Assembly (NCBI GenBank): GCA_020427155.1 | Contig: JAGQOW010000026.1 | Coordinates: 1 to 45,157, forward strand | From: Planctomycetales bacterium | GTDB taxonomy: Bacteria; Planctomycetota; Planctomycetia; Pirellulales; Lacipirellulaceae | Reading direction: 5' to 3' | Length of the DNA: 45,157 nucleotides | Shown here: one piece after another, positions 36,304 through 45,157 of the stretch | Position numbering within the stretch: the stretch's first letter is position 1 | Layout: each line of letters starts with the position of its first letter | Program-made: the position numbers and the translations under genes | The notes under the pieces: model-generated | What the model was told of the DNA's origin: nothing | The model's database searches: none | The model's input: the letters and a program-made list of their open reading frames with translations, nothing else

Positions 36304-39300
36304 ATGAAAATCACCGCTGCAAAAATCGAAGGTTTCGGCGTTTGGCACGACCTGAAACTAGACAATCTCTCCGGAAAGTTGACCGCTTTCTACGGAGCCA
36401 ACGAAGCCGGCAAAACGACGTTGATGCAGTTTGTTCGCTCGGTGATGTATGGCGTCTCGCCCACTCGCAGAGAGCGCTACTTGCCCCCCCGCTTCGGCGG
36501 ACGCCCTGGCGGCTCCTTGGGCATTGTCGACGGCGACGTCAGCTTTCAACTCACCCGCATCGCCGACCGCGGACCGGACGATCTGGGATTGGCAACAATC
36601 GAAATGGCCAATGGCCAGGCAGGCGGCGATCGCTTGCTGCGCGAAGCACTCTCCGACGTCGACGAAGCCACTTTCAATAATATCTTTGCCATCGGGCTCA
36701 GCGAGATCCAAGAGCTCAACTCGCTCAACGGGATCGAAGCGGCGCAGGCCATCTACCGGCTCACTTCCGGCGTCGATCGGGTCAGCTTGTACGACGTCAT
36801 TCAGAACCTTCGCCAAACGCGGCGCGAGTTACTGTGGGGCAAAGATACCAGTTCGAAAATCTTGCAACTTGTTTCCCGTCGCGAGCAGTTACTTGGCGAA
36901 ATCCAGCAGCTTTCGCAGCAAAGCCGCAATTGGTCGCAGCTGGCCGTAAGAATCAAGGAACTCGATGCAGAGATCGCCGCCAAGGAAGTCGAGCTTCGCG
37001 ACTGCGAATATCGGGCGCGTACGGTCGAAATCGCCGTTGGCATCAAACCCAATTGGCTTAAACGTCTAAAACTCACGAACCAGCTGGAGCAGTTCGCCGG
37101 CACGATCCAGTTGCCCGACGACGCCATCCAGCGGCTCGACGAGCTCGGGCGTAAGATCGAAAAACACCAACGCGAAGCCGCAATTCTCGAAGGCCAGCGC
37201 CGTCAGCTACGCGAGGAGTCGGAGCAGCTGGGCATCAACGAACCGCTCCTGAAGTGCGCTTGCCGAATTGACGCGCTGGGCGAGCAACGCGATTGGCTGC
37301 TCTCTCTCGAACGACAAATGGAAGACATCCAAACCGAAGCCGAAGAGTTCGAAGAGCGACTCGAATCGGAACAAGAACGGCTCGGAGCAGCCCTTGGACT
37401 TGCCGACCAGAATACGCTCAAAGAAATCACCAGCGCCGACATCGAAGGCCTGCAGCCGCACATCAAGGAAATCCGCAGCGCCCAAAAGCAAGTCGACCAG
37501 GCCGAAAGCGATCTGGATACGCTGACCGAAAACGAACGATCGCTCAAAGTAAAAATCGAATCGGCCGTCATCGGCGGCGAGCATCACGGGTTGCCGATGG
37601 ACGCGCGTGAAGCAAGCGACTTGGTGGCCAAGCTGCGCAAACGCCTCCAAGTCGAGCAGCGCCTCGATCAGGCCCGCAGCCACGAAATCGACATGGAGCA
37701 GCAAAGCCACGATCTGCTCGACGACCAGGTGCTCCCGCTCACCACTTTCAACTGGACACTTGCTGCCGTAGTGCTCGGCGGCCTGCTCACAGGCGTCTGG
37801 CTCTGGATGCCTGGTTCGCCGCTGGGAAACTCCGGCGGGCTCATCGCCCTGGCCGCCCTTGGCACAGCCGTTTTCTGCTTTGTATTTAAGTACTTCACCG
37901 AAGACGCCGCTGCCGAGAAACTCGAGTCGTGCCAACGCCAAATGGACACGCTTGCTCGTCAAATCGAAGAAGCCGAAAAAGAGAAAAAGCGCCTCGACGC
38001 CGAATTGCCGATGACCGACGGCTCGGTCGCTCTGCGGCTGCAAGCCGCCGAACGGCATCTGGCCGAACTCGAAAAAGTACTTCCAGTCGAAGTCCAGCGC
38101 AAACAAGCAGGCCACGAAGTCTCCACCGCCGAGTCGCGTGTCGCCCAAGCTCGCCAGCAACTCGAAAAAGCGATGAGCGCCTGGCGCAATAAACTCGTCG
38201 GGCTCGGCTTCTCCGAAAAAATCGACCCGCAGCGATTCCTCAACGTCTGCGAACGCTTTACCGCACTTAGCGATCTCGAAGGCCGCGCCAAGCTCCGCCG
38301 CGACGACCTGGAACTCCGCCAGCGCGAACACGCAATGATCACCCGCCGCATCACCGACCTGGCCCAGGAGACCGGCTGTGTCCTTGAATCCGACGAAGTC
38401 GAAATCGGCGACGATGGCGATGAGTACGAAGTCGAAGTCAACATCGTCGATCAGCTCGAACACCTGCTCGCCGAGCGGCACAAACAACTCAGCGCCGTCG
38501 AGCGTCGCCAGCAACTGCTCGAACGCGCGAAACAACTCAAGGCCGAAGAAGGAAAACATCGTCAAGCGATTGTCGGCGCCAACCGCCGCCGCGAGGCCTT
38601 GTTCCAAGCTGCCGACTGCGACAACGAAGCCGCTTATCGGCGGCTCGCCGAAGACCAATTGCAAATCGCCGCCATTCGCAAACAGCGCGATGACATTTCT
38701 CGCGAAATCAGCGCTGCCATTGGCCGCCATGCCTCTGAAGAGAACTTCGCCGAACTTCTGAGCCCCGAGCAACTCGCACAGCTCGACGCGCTCTGGGAAA
38801 CCGCTTCCGAGCGACTCGAAACTTGCCAAGGCGAACTAAAGACCCTGGTCGGCCGACGCGGAGAACTCCGCCAGCAGCAAAAGTCGCTGGCCGAAGATCG
38901 CTCACTGGCCGAACGTCAGCTGGAACTCAGCTGCACCGAAACTCAACTGGCCGACGCTCGTCGATCGTGGCGCGAACATGCAACGGTCAATCGCGTGCTC
39001 GAGCGCATTCGCACCGACTACGAATCGCACCGCCAACCAGAAACTCTCGAAGAAGCCTCACGCACCATGGCCAAACTGACTGGCGGCGAGTATCGGCGTG
39101 TCTGGACTCCGCTGGGCGACGACGTCCTGTTGGTCGAAAACTCGGCCGGCGAGTCGCTCTCAGTCAATCTGCTCAGCCGTGGTACGCGCGAACAACTGTT
39201 CCTCAGCGTCAGGCTGGCGCTGGTAGCCAACTTCGCCCGCCGCGGAGTCCGACTGCCCATGGTGCTGGACGACGTGCTGGTGAACTTCGACATCGTCCGC

Positions 39301-39894
39301 GCTCAGCGCGCAGCCGAGGTGCTTTGCGAATTTGCAGCCGGCGGCCACCAACTACTGGTCTTCACCTGCCACGAACACATTTGGCAGATGTTCCAGCAGC
39401 TCGACGCCGATTGCCGACGGCTTCCGGTAAGAGGCGCCAAAGCCTCGCCCAAGCCAGTTGAAATCGCCCCCGAACCACTCGAAGTAGCAGCCCCCAAAGT
39501 CATTGTCGAACCCAAGCCAAAGGCCCCGCTGCCGAAGCCCAAGAAACGACGAAAACCCCAGCCCGCCCCCGTCGAGGTGAGAACAGAAGTCCTGGAACCC
39601 GAACCGGAGGATTTCTATGAGTACCCGTTTGTCGAAGAAATCAAGCAAGAAGAAGTCGTCACGCAGGTCCCCGTGGCTACCGAACCGTTGGCCGTCGAGT
39701 CACCGCTGGTTGCCGAAACTCCCTACGATTGGTCATCGCACTCTGTGCATCTGCAACGAAGCGGCAGCCGAAAGGAACCCGGCGTATCTCGCTTAGACGC
39801 AACAGAGGAAAACGCCTTGGCATATATCCTGCCCGAAGAAAACACCTCGGTCCGGCAGAGCCGGGCAGACCATCTGGTGCAAAGACGCGCTTAA
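36304..39894 (+). CDS. SbcC/YhaN-like ATPase with central membrane helices
   Basis: An 1196-residue SMC/Rad50-type ATPase. Walker A GANEAGKT is at 31-38, an ABC signature-like LLSRGTREQ near 956-964, Walker B LPMVLDDVLVNFD near 984-996, and an H-loop TCHEH near 1021. Between them are two long coiled-coil arms. In the middle, where Rad50 has its zinc hook, are two hydrophobic segments (about 482-503 and 510-530); no CxxC hook is seen. A Pro/Glu/Val-rich tail of about 150 residues follows the ATPase head. YhaN-type proteins share this membrane-in-the-coil layout as far as I recall. With the preceding SbcD-like subunit it would form a membrane-tethered complex that handles DNA ends. Confidence 0.88.
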   Translation: MKITAAKIEGFGVWHDLKLDNLSGKLTAFYGANEAGKTTLMQFVRSVMYGVSPTRRERYLPPRFGGRPGGSLGIVDGDVSFQLTRIADRGPDDLGLATIEMANGQAGGDRLLREALSDVDEATFNNIFAIGLSEIQELNSLNGIEAAQAIYRLTSGVDRVSLYDVIQNLRQTRRELLWGKDTSSKILQLVSRREQLLGEIQQLSQQSRNWSQLAVRIKELDAEIAAKEVELRDCEYRARTVEIAVGIKPNWLKRLKLTNQLEQFAGTIQLPDDAIQRLDELGRKIEKHQREAAILEGQRRQLREESEQLGINEPLLKCACRIDALGEQRDWLLSLERQMEDIQTEAEEFEERLESEQERLGAALGLADQNTLKEITSADIEGLQPHIKEIRSAQKQVDQAESDLDTLTENERSLKVKIESAVIGGEHHGLPMDAREASDLVAKLRKRLQVEQRLDQARSHEIDMEQQSHDLLDDQVLPLTTFNWTLAAVVLGGLLTGVWLWMPGSPLGNSGGLIALAALGTAVFCFVFKYFTEDAAAEKLESCQRQMDTLARQIEEAEKEKKRLDAELPMTDGSVALRLQAAERHLAELEKVLPVEVQRKQAGHEVSTAESRVAQARQQLEKAMSAWRNKLVGLGFSEKIDPQRFLNVCERFTALSDLEGRAKLRRDDLELRQREHAMITRRITDLAQETGCVLESDEVEIGDDGDEYEVEVNIVDQLEHLLAERHKQLSAVERRQQLLERAKQLKAEEGKHRQAIVGANRRREALFQAADCDNEAAYRRLAEDQLQIAAIRKQRDDISREISAAIGRHASEENFAELLSPEQLAQLDALWETASERLETCQGELKTLVGRRGELRQQQKSLAEDRSLAERQLELSCTETQLADARRSWREHATVNRVLERIRTDYESHRQPETLEEASRTMAKLTGGEYRRVWTPLGDDVLLVENSAGESLSVNLLSRGTREQLFLSVRLALVANFARRGVRLPMVLDDVLVNFDIVRAQRAAEVLCEFAAGGHQLLVFTCHEHIWQMFQQLDADCRRLPVRGAKASPKPVEIAPEPLEVAAPKVIVEPKPKAPLPKPKKRRKPQPAPVEVRTEVLEPEPEDFYEYPFVEEIKQEEVVTQVPVATEPLAVESPLVAETPYDWSSHSVHLQRSGSRKEPGVSRLDATEENALAYILPEENTSVRQSRADHLVQRRA

Positions 39895-40030
39895 CTCATA
39901 GGGTGTTCTATTCTCGTCGGCGGGCGAACACCTGCAGGTCGCGGTATTCTTCCAGTTCGAACGCTGCTGCCAGGCAAGCTTTGCTGGTTCCTTTGGCGCC
40001 AGAGGCGTTCCACCGGCGTTTTGCAAATGC

Positions 40031-40060
40031 TTGTACCCGGCCAGCGGCTCAGGGTACAAT
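40031..40060 (+). promoter_or_regulatory. Promoter of the PSCyt/PSD1 operon
   Basis: TTGTAC (40031-40036), an 18-bp spacer and TACAAT (40055-40060). Transcription would start near 40067, giving a leader of about 70 bases. The rest of the 39895-40138 gap contains a 7-bp GGTGTTC/GAACACC inverted repeat near 39902-39934 of unknown meaning. Confidence 0.5.
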
Positions 40061-40138
40061 GCAGCCCCACCCCTGATTTTTCCCGCTATCACTCCAACGA
40101 GTGCCTAACACACAGGTCCGCGGCGGCCTCTTGGGAGG

Positions 40139-43100
40139 ATGCCAGTGCTTCGCGCCAGTCAATCTGATCTCCATTCGAATCGTGGCGAATTTGCATTTGC
40201 CAATCAGAACAGGCCTCCAAGAATCCCGCTACGGTTCGCCTGGGGCGTTACTCTAGCGCTTTCTGGTTGGAGTTGGTGCACATCGGCGACGGCCGACCAG
40301 GCCGCATCCGCTGAACCCAGCCCGACCGCCAGCTCCTCGGCGAGCGTCGATTTCAGCCGCGACATTCGGCCACTCCTCTCCGATCGCTGCTTCCTATGTC
40401 ATGGTCCCGACGAGGAAGACCGCGAAGCCGACCTGCGGTTCGACGATCGCACCGACGCCGTCCGCGAGCGCGAAGGCACTTTCGTCATCAAGCCCGGCGA
40501 TCCCCAGGCTTCGACCATCTTCGAACGGCTCACTTCGAACGACGAAGACCTGCGTATGCCTCCGCCCGACTCGGGCAAAGCACAGTTTACAGCCGAGGAG
40601 ATCGAACTGCTCAAGCGCTGGATTGCCGCAGGCGCCCACTGGTCAGGACATTGGGCGTTTACCGCCCCCGTACGTCCCGAGGTTCCCCAGGTCGCCGACG
40701 AAAGCAGTCTGCGAAATCCAATCGATGCCTTCGTGCTCAGCCACTTGCAAGACATCGGTTTAACGCAATCTACAGAAGCAGCAAAGGTTGTGCTGCTCCG
40801 CCGGCTTTACCTCGATCTTCTGGGCCTGCCCCCCACGATCCAACAAATCGACGATTTTCTCAGCGACACCTCCGACGACGCCTACGAAAAACTGGTCGAC
40901 CAACTACTCGCTTCGCCCCACTACGGCGAACGCTGGGGGCGCATCTGGCTCGACGCCGCCCGTTACGCCGACTCCGATGGCTTCGAAAAAGACAAGGCTC
41001 GCGAAGTCTGGTTCTACCGCGATTGGGTTATCAATGCTCTCAACAACGACATGCCGTACGATCAGTTCGTCATCGAGCAGCTCGCCGGCGATCTGATTCC
41101 CGATGCCACGCAGGATCAAATCGTCGCCACCGGCTTCTTGCGAAATTCGATGACCAACGAGGAAGGCGGCATCGACCCCGAGCAATTCCGCATGGAAGCG
41201 ATGTTCGACCGGATGGATGCCCTCGGCAAATCGATCCTCGGCTTCACCATGCAGTGCGCCCAGTGCCACAGCCACAAGTACGACCCCATGGGGCAAGACG
41301 ACTACTACCAGATGTTTGCTTTCCTGAACAACTGCCACGAACGCACCATGACAGTCTATACGCCTGAACAAGAGTCCCAGCGGCAGGCGATCCTCCAGCA
41401 GATCGACCAGCTCGAGACCGAGCTGCGCGAGGCCAATCCCGATTGGCAAACGCGTATGGCCGAATGGGAAGCTGGCCTGACTCCCCAAACCGAGTGGCAT
41501 GTACTGGCCCTGAAAAACTTGGGAGACAACGGACAGCGCTACTACCATCTCGACGACGGTTCCACCCTGGCCCAAGGCTACTCGCCTATCAATACCGTCA
41601 CGATCTACGAGTCGAAAACCGACCTGCCGGAAATTCGCTCGCTCCAACTCGAGATGCTCACCGACCTGGAACTCCCCGCCAGCGGCCCTGGCCGTGGCTG
41701 GCGCGGAATGTTCGCCCTCACCGAGTTCAAGGCCGAAGTCGCCAGCGTCGACAACCCCGGCGCGAAAACCCCAGTCAAGTTTGTGCGAGCCACGGCCGAC
41801 TACTCCAATGACTCCCGGGAGTTGCCCAAACGCTACGCCAAAGATGACGGCAAGCCAGGCACCTCGGGACCCGTTGCCTACGCCATCGACGGAGACAAGC
41901 AGACCTCCTGGGGAATCGATGCCGGACCCGGCCGCCGAAACCAGCCTCGCAAAGCCGTTTTCGTGGCCGACAAAAACATCGCCTTCGCTGCAGGCACCGT
42001 GCTCACGTTGCACCTCGATCAGAGCAGCGGCGGCGTGAATGGCAACGCAGATCAGTCGCTCAACCTGGGGCGTTATCGCATTTCGATCTCTAGCGCCGAC
42101 GCCGACGCCGACCCCGTGCCGGCTGCGGTGCGCGAAATCTTCAAAATCGCTCCCGTACAACGAACCGCCGAGCAGCAACTCCGCGTCTTCAGCTATTGGC
42201 GCACCACGGTCGCCGAGTGGCAGCCAGCCAACGACCGCATCGAGGCCCTTTGGAACTCCCATCCCGAAGGCGCCACCCAACTGGTGCTCAAAGAACGTGC
42301 CGTGCCCCGAGTTACCCACCGCCTCGAGCGCGGTAACTTTCTCGACCCCCAGGAAGAAGTGTCGCCCGGCATTCCCGAGTTCCTTCATGACTGGCCTGCC
42401 GAATCGCCGAAAAGCCGTCTCTCGTTTGCCCGCTGGCTCGTCGACCGGCGTTCGCCCACCGCCGCCCGGGCTATCGTCAATCGGGTCTGGCAAGCCTATT
42501 TCGGCGTCGGCCTTGTCAGCACTTCGGAAGATTTCGGCTCCCAGGGAGAAGTGCCCATCTACCCACAACTCCTCGATTGGCTGGCAGTCGAACTGATGGA
42601 CCACCACTGGAGCCTCAAACACCTGCATCGCCAGATCGTCCACTCGGCGACCTATCGGCAGTCTTCCCAGGTATCGCCCGCGCTACAAGCACGCGATCCC
42701 GACAATCGGCTGCTGGCGCGCGGCCCTCGCTTCCGCGTCGATGCCGAGGTGGTCCGAGATATTTTCCTCGCTGCCAGCGGTCTGCTCACTCCCACGGTAG
42801 GCGGCCCGAGCGTCTATCCGCCCGCCCCCAGTTTCCTCTTCCTGCCCCCCGCCAGTTATGGCACCAAGGAGTGGGAAGTCGATACCGGGCCCAACCGGTA
42901 CCGCCGGGCGCTCTATACCTTCCGCTACCGCTCGGTGCCCTATCCCGCGTTGCAAACCTTCGATGCCCCCAGCGGCGAGTTCGCGTCGGTGCGCCGCACT
43001 CGCTCCAACACGCCCCTGCAGGCGCTCACCACGCTCAACGAACCGCTGTTCATGGAATGTTCCCAGTCGCTCGCCCTGCAAACGATCCAGAACGGCGGAA

Positions 43101-43366
43101 CGACCGACCCCGAACGCGCCGCCTACGCCTTCCGCCGCTGTGTCGCCCGCGCTCCGCAAGAGGCCGAGCAGTCGTTGCTCGTCGATCTGCTCCGGCACCA
43201 ACTCGAAAAGTACCGCCAAACAGCAGCCGATCCTTGGGCCATCCTGGCAAACGAAGCAGGCGAGCGCCCCCAGCTTGCCGAAGACATCGATCCCGCCAGC
43301 CTCGCCGCCTGGACCGTCGTCAGCCGAGTGCTGCTGAATATGGACGAAACTATCACCAAAGAATAA
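40139..43366 (+). CDS. PSCyt1-PSCyt2-PSD1 (DUF1549/DUF1553) cytochrome-type protein
   Basis: A 1075-residue planctomycete-type secreted protein. An N-terminal hydrophobic stretch (about 33-50) is a likely signal. The PSCyt1 heme c motif CFLCH is at 84-88 with RMPP downstream. DUF1549 (PSCyt2) covers about 190-400, with RLYLDLLGLPPT, HYGERWGRIWLDAARYADSDG and a second CAQCH (373-377). DUF1553 (PSD1) is C-terminal (RLSFARWLVDRRSPTAARAIVNRVW, TPLQALTTLNEP). It is probably a periplasmic or cell-wall heme protein linked to polymer degradation or electron transfer; the role is not established. GGGAGG directly abuts the ATG, so the GTG at 40145, with 6-base spacing, may be the real start. It is co-transcribed with the DUF1501 gene (37-base gap). 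Confidence 0.93.
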   Translation: MPVLRASQSDLHSNRGEFAFANQNRPPRIPLRFAWGVTLALSGWSWCTSATADQAASAEPSPTASSSASVDFSRDIRPLLSDRCFLCHGPDEEDREADLRFDDRTDAVREREGTFVIKPGDPQASTIFERLTSNDEDLRMPPPDSGKAQFTAEEIELLKRWIAAGAHWSGHWAFTAPVRPEVPQVADESSLRNPIDAFVLSHLQDIGLTQSTEAAKVVLLRRLYLDLLGLPPTIQQIDDFLSDTSDDAYEKLVDQLLASPHYGERWGRIWLDAARYADSDGFEKDKAREVWFYRDWVINALNNDMPYDQFVIEQLAGDLIPDATQDQIVATGFLRNSMTNEEGGIDPEQFRMEAMFDRMDALGKSILGFTMQCAQCHSHKYDPMGQDDYYQMFAFLNNCHERTMTVYTPEQESQRQAILQQIDQLETELREANPDWQTRMAEWEAGLTPQTEWHVLALKNLGDNGQRYYHLDDGSTLAQGYSPINTVTIYESKTDLPEIRSLQLEMLTDLELPASGPGRGWRGMFALTEFKAEVASVDNPGAKTPVKFVRATADYSNDSRELPKRYAKDDGKPGTSGPVAYAIDGDKQTSWGIDAGPGRRNQPRKAVFVADKNIAFAAGTVLTLHLDQSSGGVNGNADQSLNLGRYRISISSADADADPVPAAVREIFKIAPVQRTAEQQLRVFSYWRTTVAEWQPANDRIEALWNSHPEGATQLVLKERAVPRVTHRLERGNFLDPQEEVSPGIPEFLHDWPAESPKSRLSFARWLVDRRSPTAARAIVNRVWQAYFGVGLVSTSEDFGSQGEVPIYPQLLDWLAVELMDHHWSLKHLHRQIVHSATYRQSSQVSPALQARDPDNRLLARGPRFRVDAEVVRDIFLAASGLLTPTVGGPSVYPPAPSFLFLPPASYGTKEWEVDTGPNRYRRALYTFRYRSVPYPALQTFDAPSGEFASVRRTRSNTPLQALTTLNEPLFMECSQSLALQTIQNGGTTDPERAAYAFRRCVARAPQEAEQSLLVDLLRHQLEKYRQTAADPWAILANEAGERPQLAEDIDPASLAAWTVVSRVLLNMDETITKE

Positions 43367-43403
43367 TTCACCCCCACCCGCCGAACCCTCACAGGCAAGT
43401 CCC

Positions 43404-44831
43404 ATGAATTGCCAAGCCTACCGCCATCGCGGACAACATCCGACGGCTGTTTCGCGTCGTTGGTTTCTTAAAGAGTGCGGCGTCGGGCTGGGCTCGATCG
43501 CGCTCGGCCAGTTGCTCGGCTCCCAGGCACAGGCCGCCGTCAACCCGCTTGCGCCCAAGGCGCCGCCCCTGCCTGCCAAAGCCAAGAACGTGATCTTCCT
43601 GTTCATGGGCGGCGGACCGAGCCACCTGGAACTCTTTGACAACAAACCCGAACTTACCCGCTTCGACGGCCAGATGCCCCCGGCAGCGCTGCTCGAAGGC
43701 TACCGCGCCGCCTTCATCAATCCCAACTCGACCCTCCTGGGACCCAAATTCAAATTCGCGCGCCATGGCCAGTGCGGCGCCGAGCTCTCCGAACTGTTGC
43801 CCCACACTGCCAAGGTGGTCGACGATCTGGCCATCGTCAAGTCGATGGTCACCGACGCGTTCAACCACGCGCCGGCGCAAATCATGATGAGCACCGGCAC
43901 CCAACAGTTTGGCAAACCCAGCCTCGGTTCCTGGGTCAACTACGGACTCGGCAGCGAATCGCGCGATCTGCCCTCCTTCGTCGTTTTCAACTCAGGCAAA
44001 AAAGGCCCCAGCGGCGGCAACGCCAATTGGGGCAGCGGCTACCTGCCCACCGTCTATCAAGGCGTTTCCTTTCGCAGCACGGGCGACCCGGTTCTCTACC
44101 TTTCCAATCCGTCGGGCGTCGACGATCAATTACAGCGCGAATCGATCGATGCGATCTCGAGCCTCAATCGGCTGAAGCGCGCTGCCGTCGGCGATCCCGA
44201 AATCGACACCCGCATCAATTCGTTCGAAATGGCCTTCCGCATGCAGGCCAGTGCACCCAAGCTCACCGACCTCTCGACCGAGCCGCAACATATCCTCGAC
44301 TTGTACGGAGCGCAGCCCGGCCACTCGTCGTTTGCCAACAATTGCCTGCTCGCCCGTCGGCTTGTGCAACAAGGCGTCCGCTTCGTCGAACTCTTCCACG
44401 AATCGTGGGACCAACACGGCGGCTTGGTCAGCGGCCTGAAGCAAAACTGCGCCGACACCGATCAGGCTGCCGCCGCCTTGATTCAAGATCTCAAGCAACA
44501 TGGCCTGCTCGATGAAACGCTCGTCATCTGGGGTGGCGAGTTCGGCCGTACCCCCATGGTGCAGGGCGGCAACGACGGCCGCGATCATCACCCCAACGCC
44601 TTCACCATGTGGCTTGCCGGCGGCGGCATCCGGGGTGGCGTCACGCTGGGCGCTAGCGACGACCTGGGCTTCAATGTCGTCGAAGACCGCGTCCATGTTC
44701 GCGACCTCCATGCCACCATCCTCCACCTGCTCGGCTTCGACCCCGAACGGTTCACCTTCCGCTTCCAAGGCCTCGACCAACGCCTCATCGGCGTCGAAGA
44801 ATCACGCATCGTCACCGAGCTACTGGCCTAA
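43404..44831 (+). CDS. DUF1501 Tat-exported sulfatase-like protein
   Basis: A 475-residue DUF1501 protein of the alkaline phosphatase/sulfatase fold. The Tat signal SRRWFLK (17-23) precedes a hydrophobic stretch ending in AQAA. Core motifs are FLFMGGGPSHLELFDNKPEL, FNHAPAQIMMSTG, ESWDQHGG and WGGEFGRTPM followed by GRDHHPNAFT. In this fold the late Asp/His cluster (GEFGRTP, GRDHHP) would bind metal. DUF1501 genes nearly always follow a PSCyt/PSD1 gene in planctomycetes, as here, and the two are thought to work together in the periplasm. The substrate is unknown. Confidence 0.94.
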   Translation: MNCQAYRHRGQHPTAVSRRWFLKECGVGLGSIALGQLLGSQAQAAVNPLAPKAPPLPAKAKNVIFLFMGGGPSHLELFDNKPELTRFDGQMPPAALLEGYRAAFINPNSTLLGPKFKFARHGQCGAELSELLPHTAKVVDDLAIVKSMVTDAFNHAPAQIMMSTGTQQFGKPSLGSWVNYGLGSESRDLPSFVVFNSGKKGPSGGNANWGSGYLPTVYQGVSFRSTGDPVLYLSNPSGVDDQLQRESIDAISSLNRLKRAAVGDPEIDTRINSFEMAFRMQASAPKLTDLSTEPQHILDLYGAQPGHSSFANNCLLARRLVQQGVRFVELFHESWDQHGGLVSGLKQNCADTDQAAAALIQDLKQHGLLDETLVIWGGEFGRTPMVQGGNDGRDHHPNAFTMWLAGGGIRGGVTLGASDDLGFNVVEDRVHVRDLHATILHLLGFDPERFTFRFQGLDQRLIGVEESRIVTELLA

Positions 44832-44951
44832 GCACCCCTGGTCGACGCAACCCTGCACGACCGTCTGGGGCTGGCTTGTCCAGTAGGGCAAAGCGCCTGA
44901 AGCAAATACGGGCAGAGCGACTCGCTACGAAAATGGAAGATGGTGCCGCCA

Positions 44952-45017
44952 GGCCCATCGTCTCGCCAGGCATGGCGTCAACCGAATCGATGGGCCGCCG
45001 CTGCGCTTTGGCCCATC
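44952..45017. repeat. REP-like palindromic element
   Basis: GGCCCATC occurs three times in alternating orientation: GGCCCATCG at 44952-44960, CGATGGGCC at 44988-44996 and GGCCCATC at 45010-45017. Two alternative hairpins can form; the second encloses a GCCGCTGCGCTTT loop. The layout is that of short palindromic intergenic elements. It lies between the DUF1501 stop and the next gene; the rest of the 44832-45110 gap shows no ORF. Confidence 0.6.
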
Positions 45018-45068
45018 CTACCTCGTCTACGCATCAAAAACTTTGGCAACAAAGCCCCCCACTCCCGC

Positions 45069-45074
45069 TATAAT
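45069..45074 (+). promoter_or_regulatory. -10 element of the last gene
   Basis: A perfect TATAAT lies 36 bases before the ATG at 45111. The best -35 (TTGGCA at 45043-45048) is 20 bp away, longer than usual, so only the -10 is well supported. Confidence 0.5.
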
Positions 45075-45110
45075 ACAAGGCATCCATACCCCAGCAGGAG
45101 CTGCATTCCC

Positions 45111-45157
45111 ATGAAGGCGTTCTTCGCTTCCCTAGCGCTCCTGGCCAGTCTTTCGCT
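45111..45157 (+). CDS. Start of an exported protein (truncated by window end)
   Basis: Fifteen complete codons read MKAFFASLALLASLS, a typical Sec signal peptide start (Lys, then hydrophobic). AGGAG lies about 11 bases upstream and a TATAAT box before that. The product cannot be identified from this fragment. Confidence 0.65.
   Translation, partial: MKAFFASLALLASLS

Noticed and set aside
37207..38829. Minus-strand open frame of 540 codons inside the SbcC-like gene
   Set aside because: It lies antisense to a coiled-coil region with biased codons; its Phe-rich composition is the mirror of Glu/Lys codons.
40904..42643. Minus-strand open frame of 579 codons in the PSCyt gene
   Set aside because: It is an antisense shadow of a gene with clear DUF1549/DUF1553 motifs.

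Overview
This window reads as a piece of a planctomycete chromosome, most likely order Pirellulales. The lineage call rests on several family-level marks: a DUF1559 prepilin-like protein, a fused PSCyt1/PSCyt2/PSD1 protein followed by a Tat-exported DUF1501 protein, a secreted protein with the N-terminal LEPR-XLL sorting motif, high GC, weak or absent Shine-Dalgarno sites on many genes, and short palindromic intergenic repeats. Nothing points to a prophage, plasmid, insertion sequence or CRISPR array; this is mostly core chromosome with a few lineage-specific genes.

Layout. 1-2.3 kb: tRNA-Leu(CAG), a rhodanese and a DUF1559 protein, all on the minus strand. 2.7-11.7 kb (plus): addB-addA (recombination helicase-nuclease), CCA-adding enzyme, a CopD-like membrane protein and a 56-residue coiled-coil protein. 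11.7-22.0 kb (minus): a LEPR-XLL secreted repeat protein, trkA-trkH (potassium uptake), an ABC ATPase-permease-unknown protein operon whose permease has a His-rich extramembrane insert, and a GNAT acetyltransferase. 22.3-25.9 kb: yifB/comM facing a pcrA/uvrD-type helicase. 26.2-28.7 kb (plus): a YfgM-like membrane protein, an RluA pseudouridine synthase and mscL. 28.7-34.6 kb (minus): ileS, purN, class II aldolase and PIG-L deacetylase in one tight operon, and a 67-residue very acidic protein. 35.0-39.9 kb (plus): an SbcD/SbcC-like (YhaO/YhaN-like) pair. 40.1-45.2 kb (plus): the PSCyt/PSD1 and DUF1501 pair, then the start of another exported protein.

Themes. DNA break repair and recombination are over-represented: AddAB, a PcrA-type helicase, YifB/ComM and the SbcCD-like pair. 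The most unusual observation is that the SbcD-like protein keeps the first metal-site residues but lacks the GNHD, motif IV and GHxH histidines, while its ATPase partner carries two transmembrane segments in the middle of its coiled coil. That suggests a membrane-tethered complex with a weakened or non-nucleolytic phosphoesterase subunit. Other points of interest are the His-rich permease, a repeat-derived in-frame insert in IleRS, hybrid FG-GAP/dockerin-like repeats in the LEPR-XLL protein, and two small genes that are easy to miss. All assignments were made by reading motifs; no database search was run.
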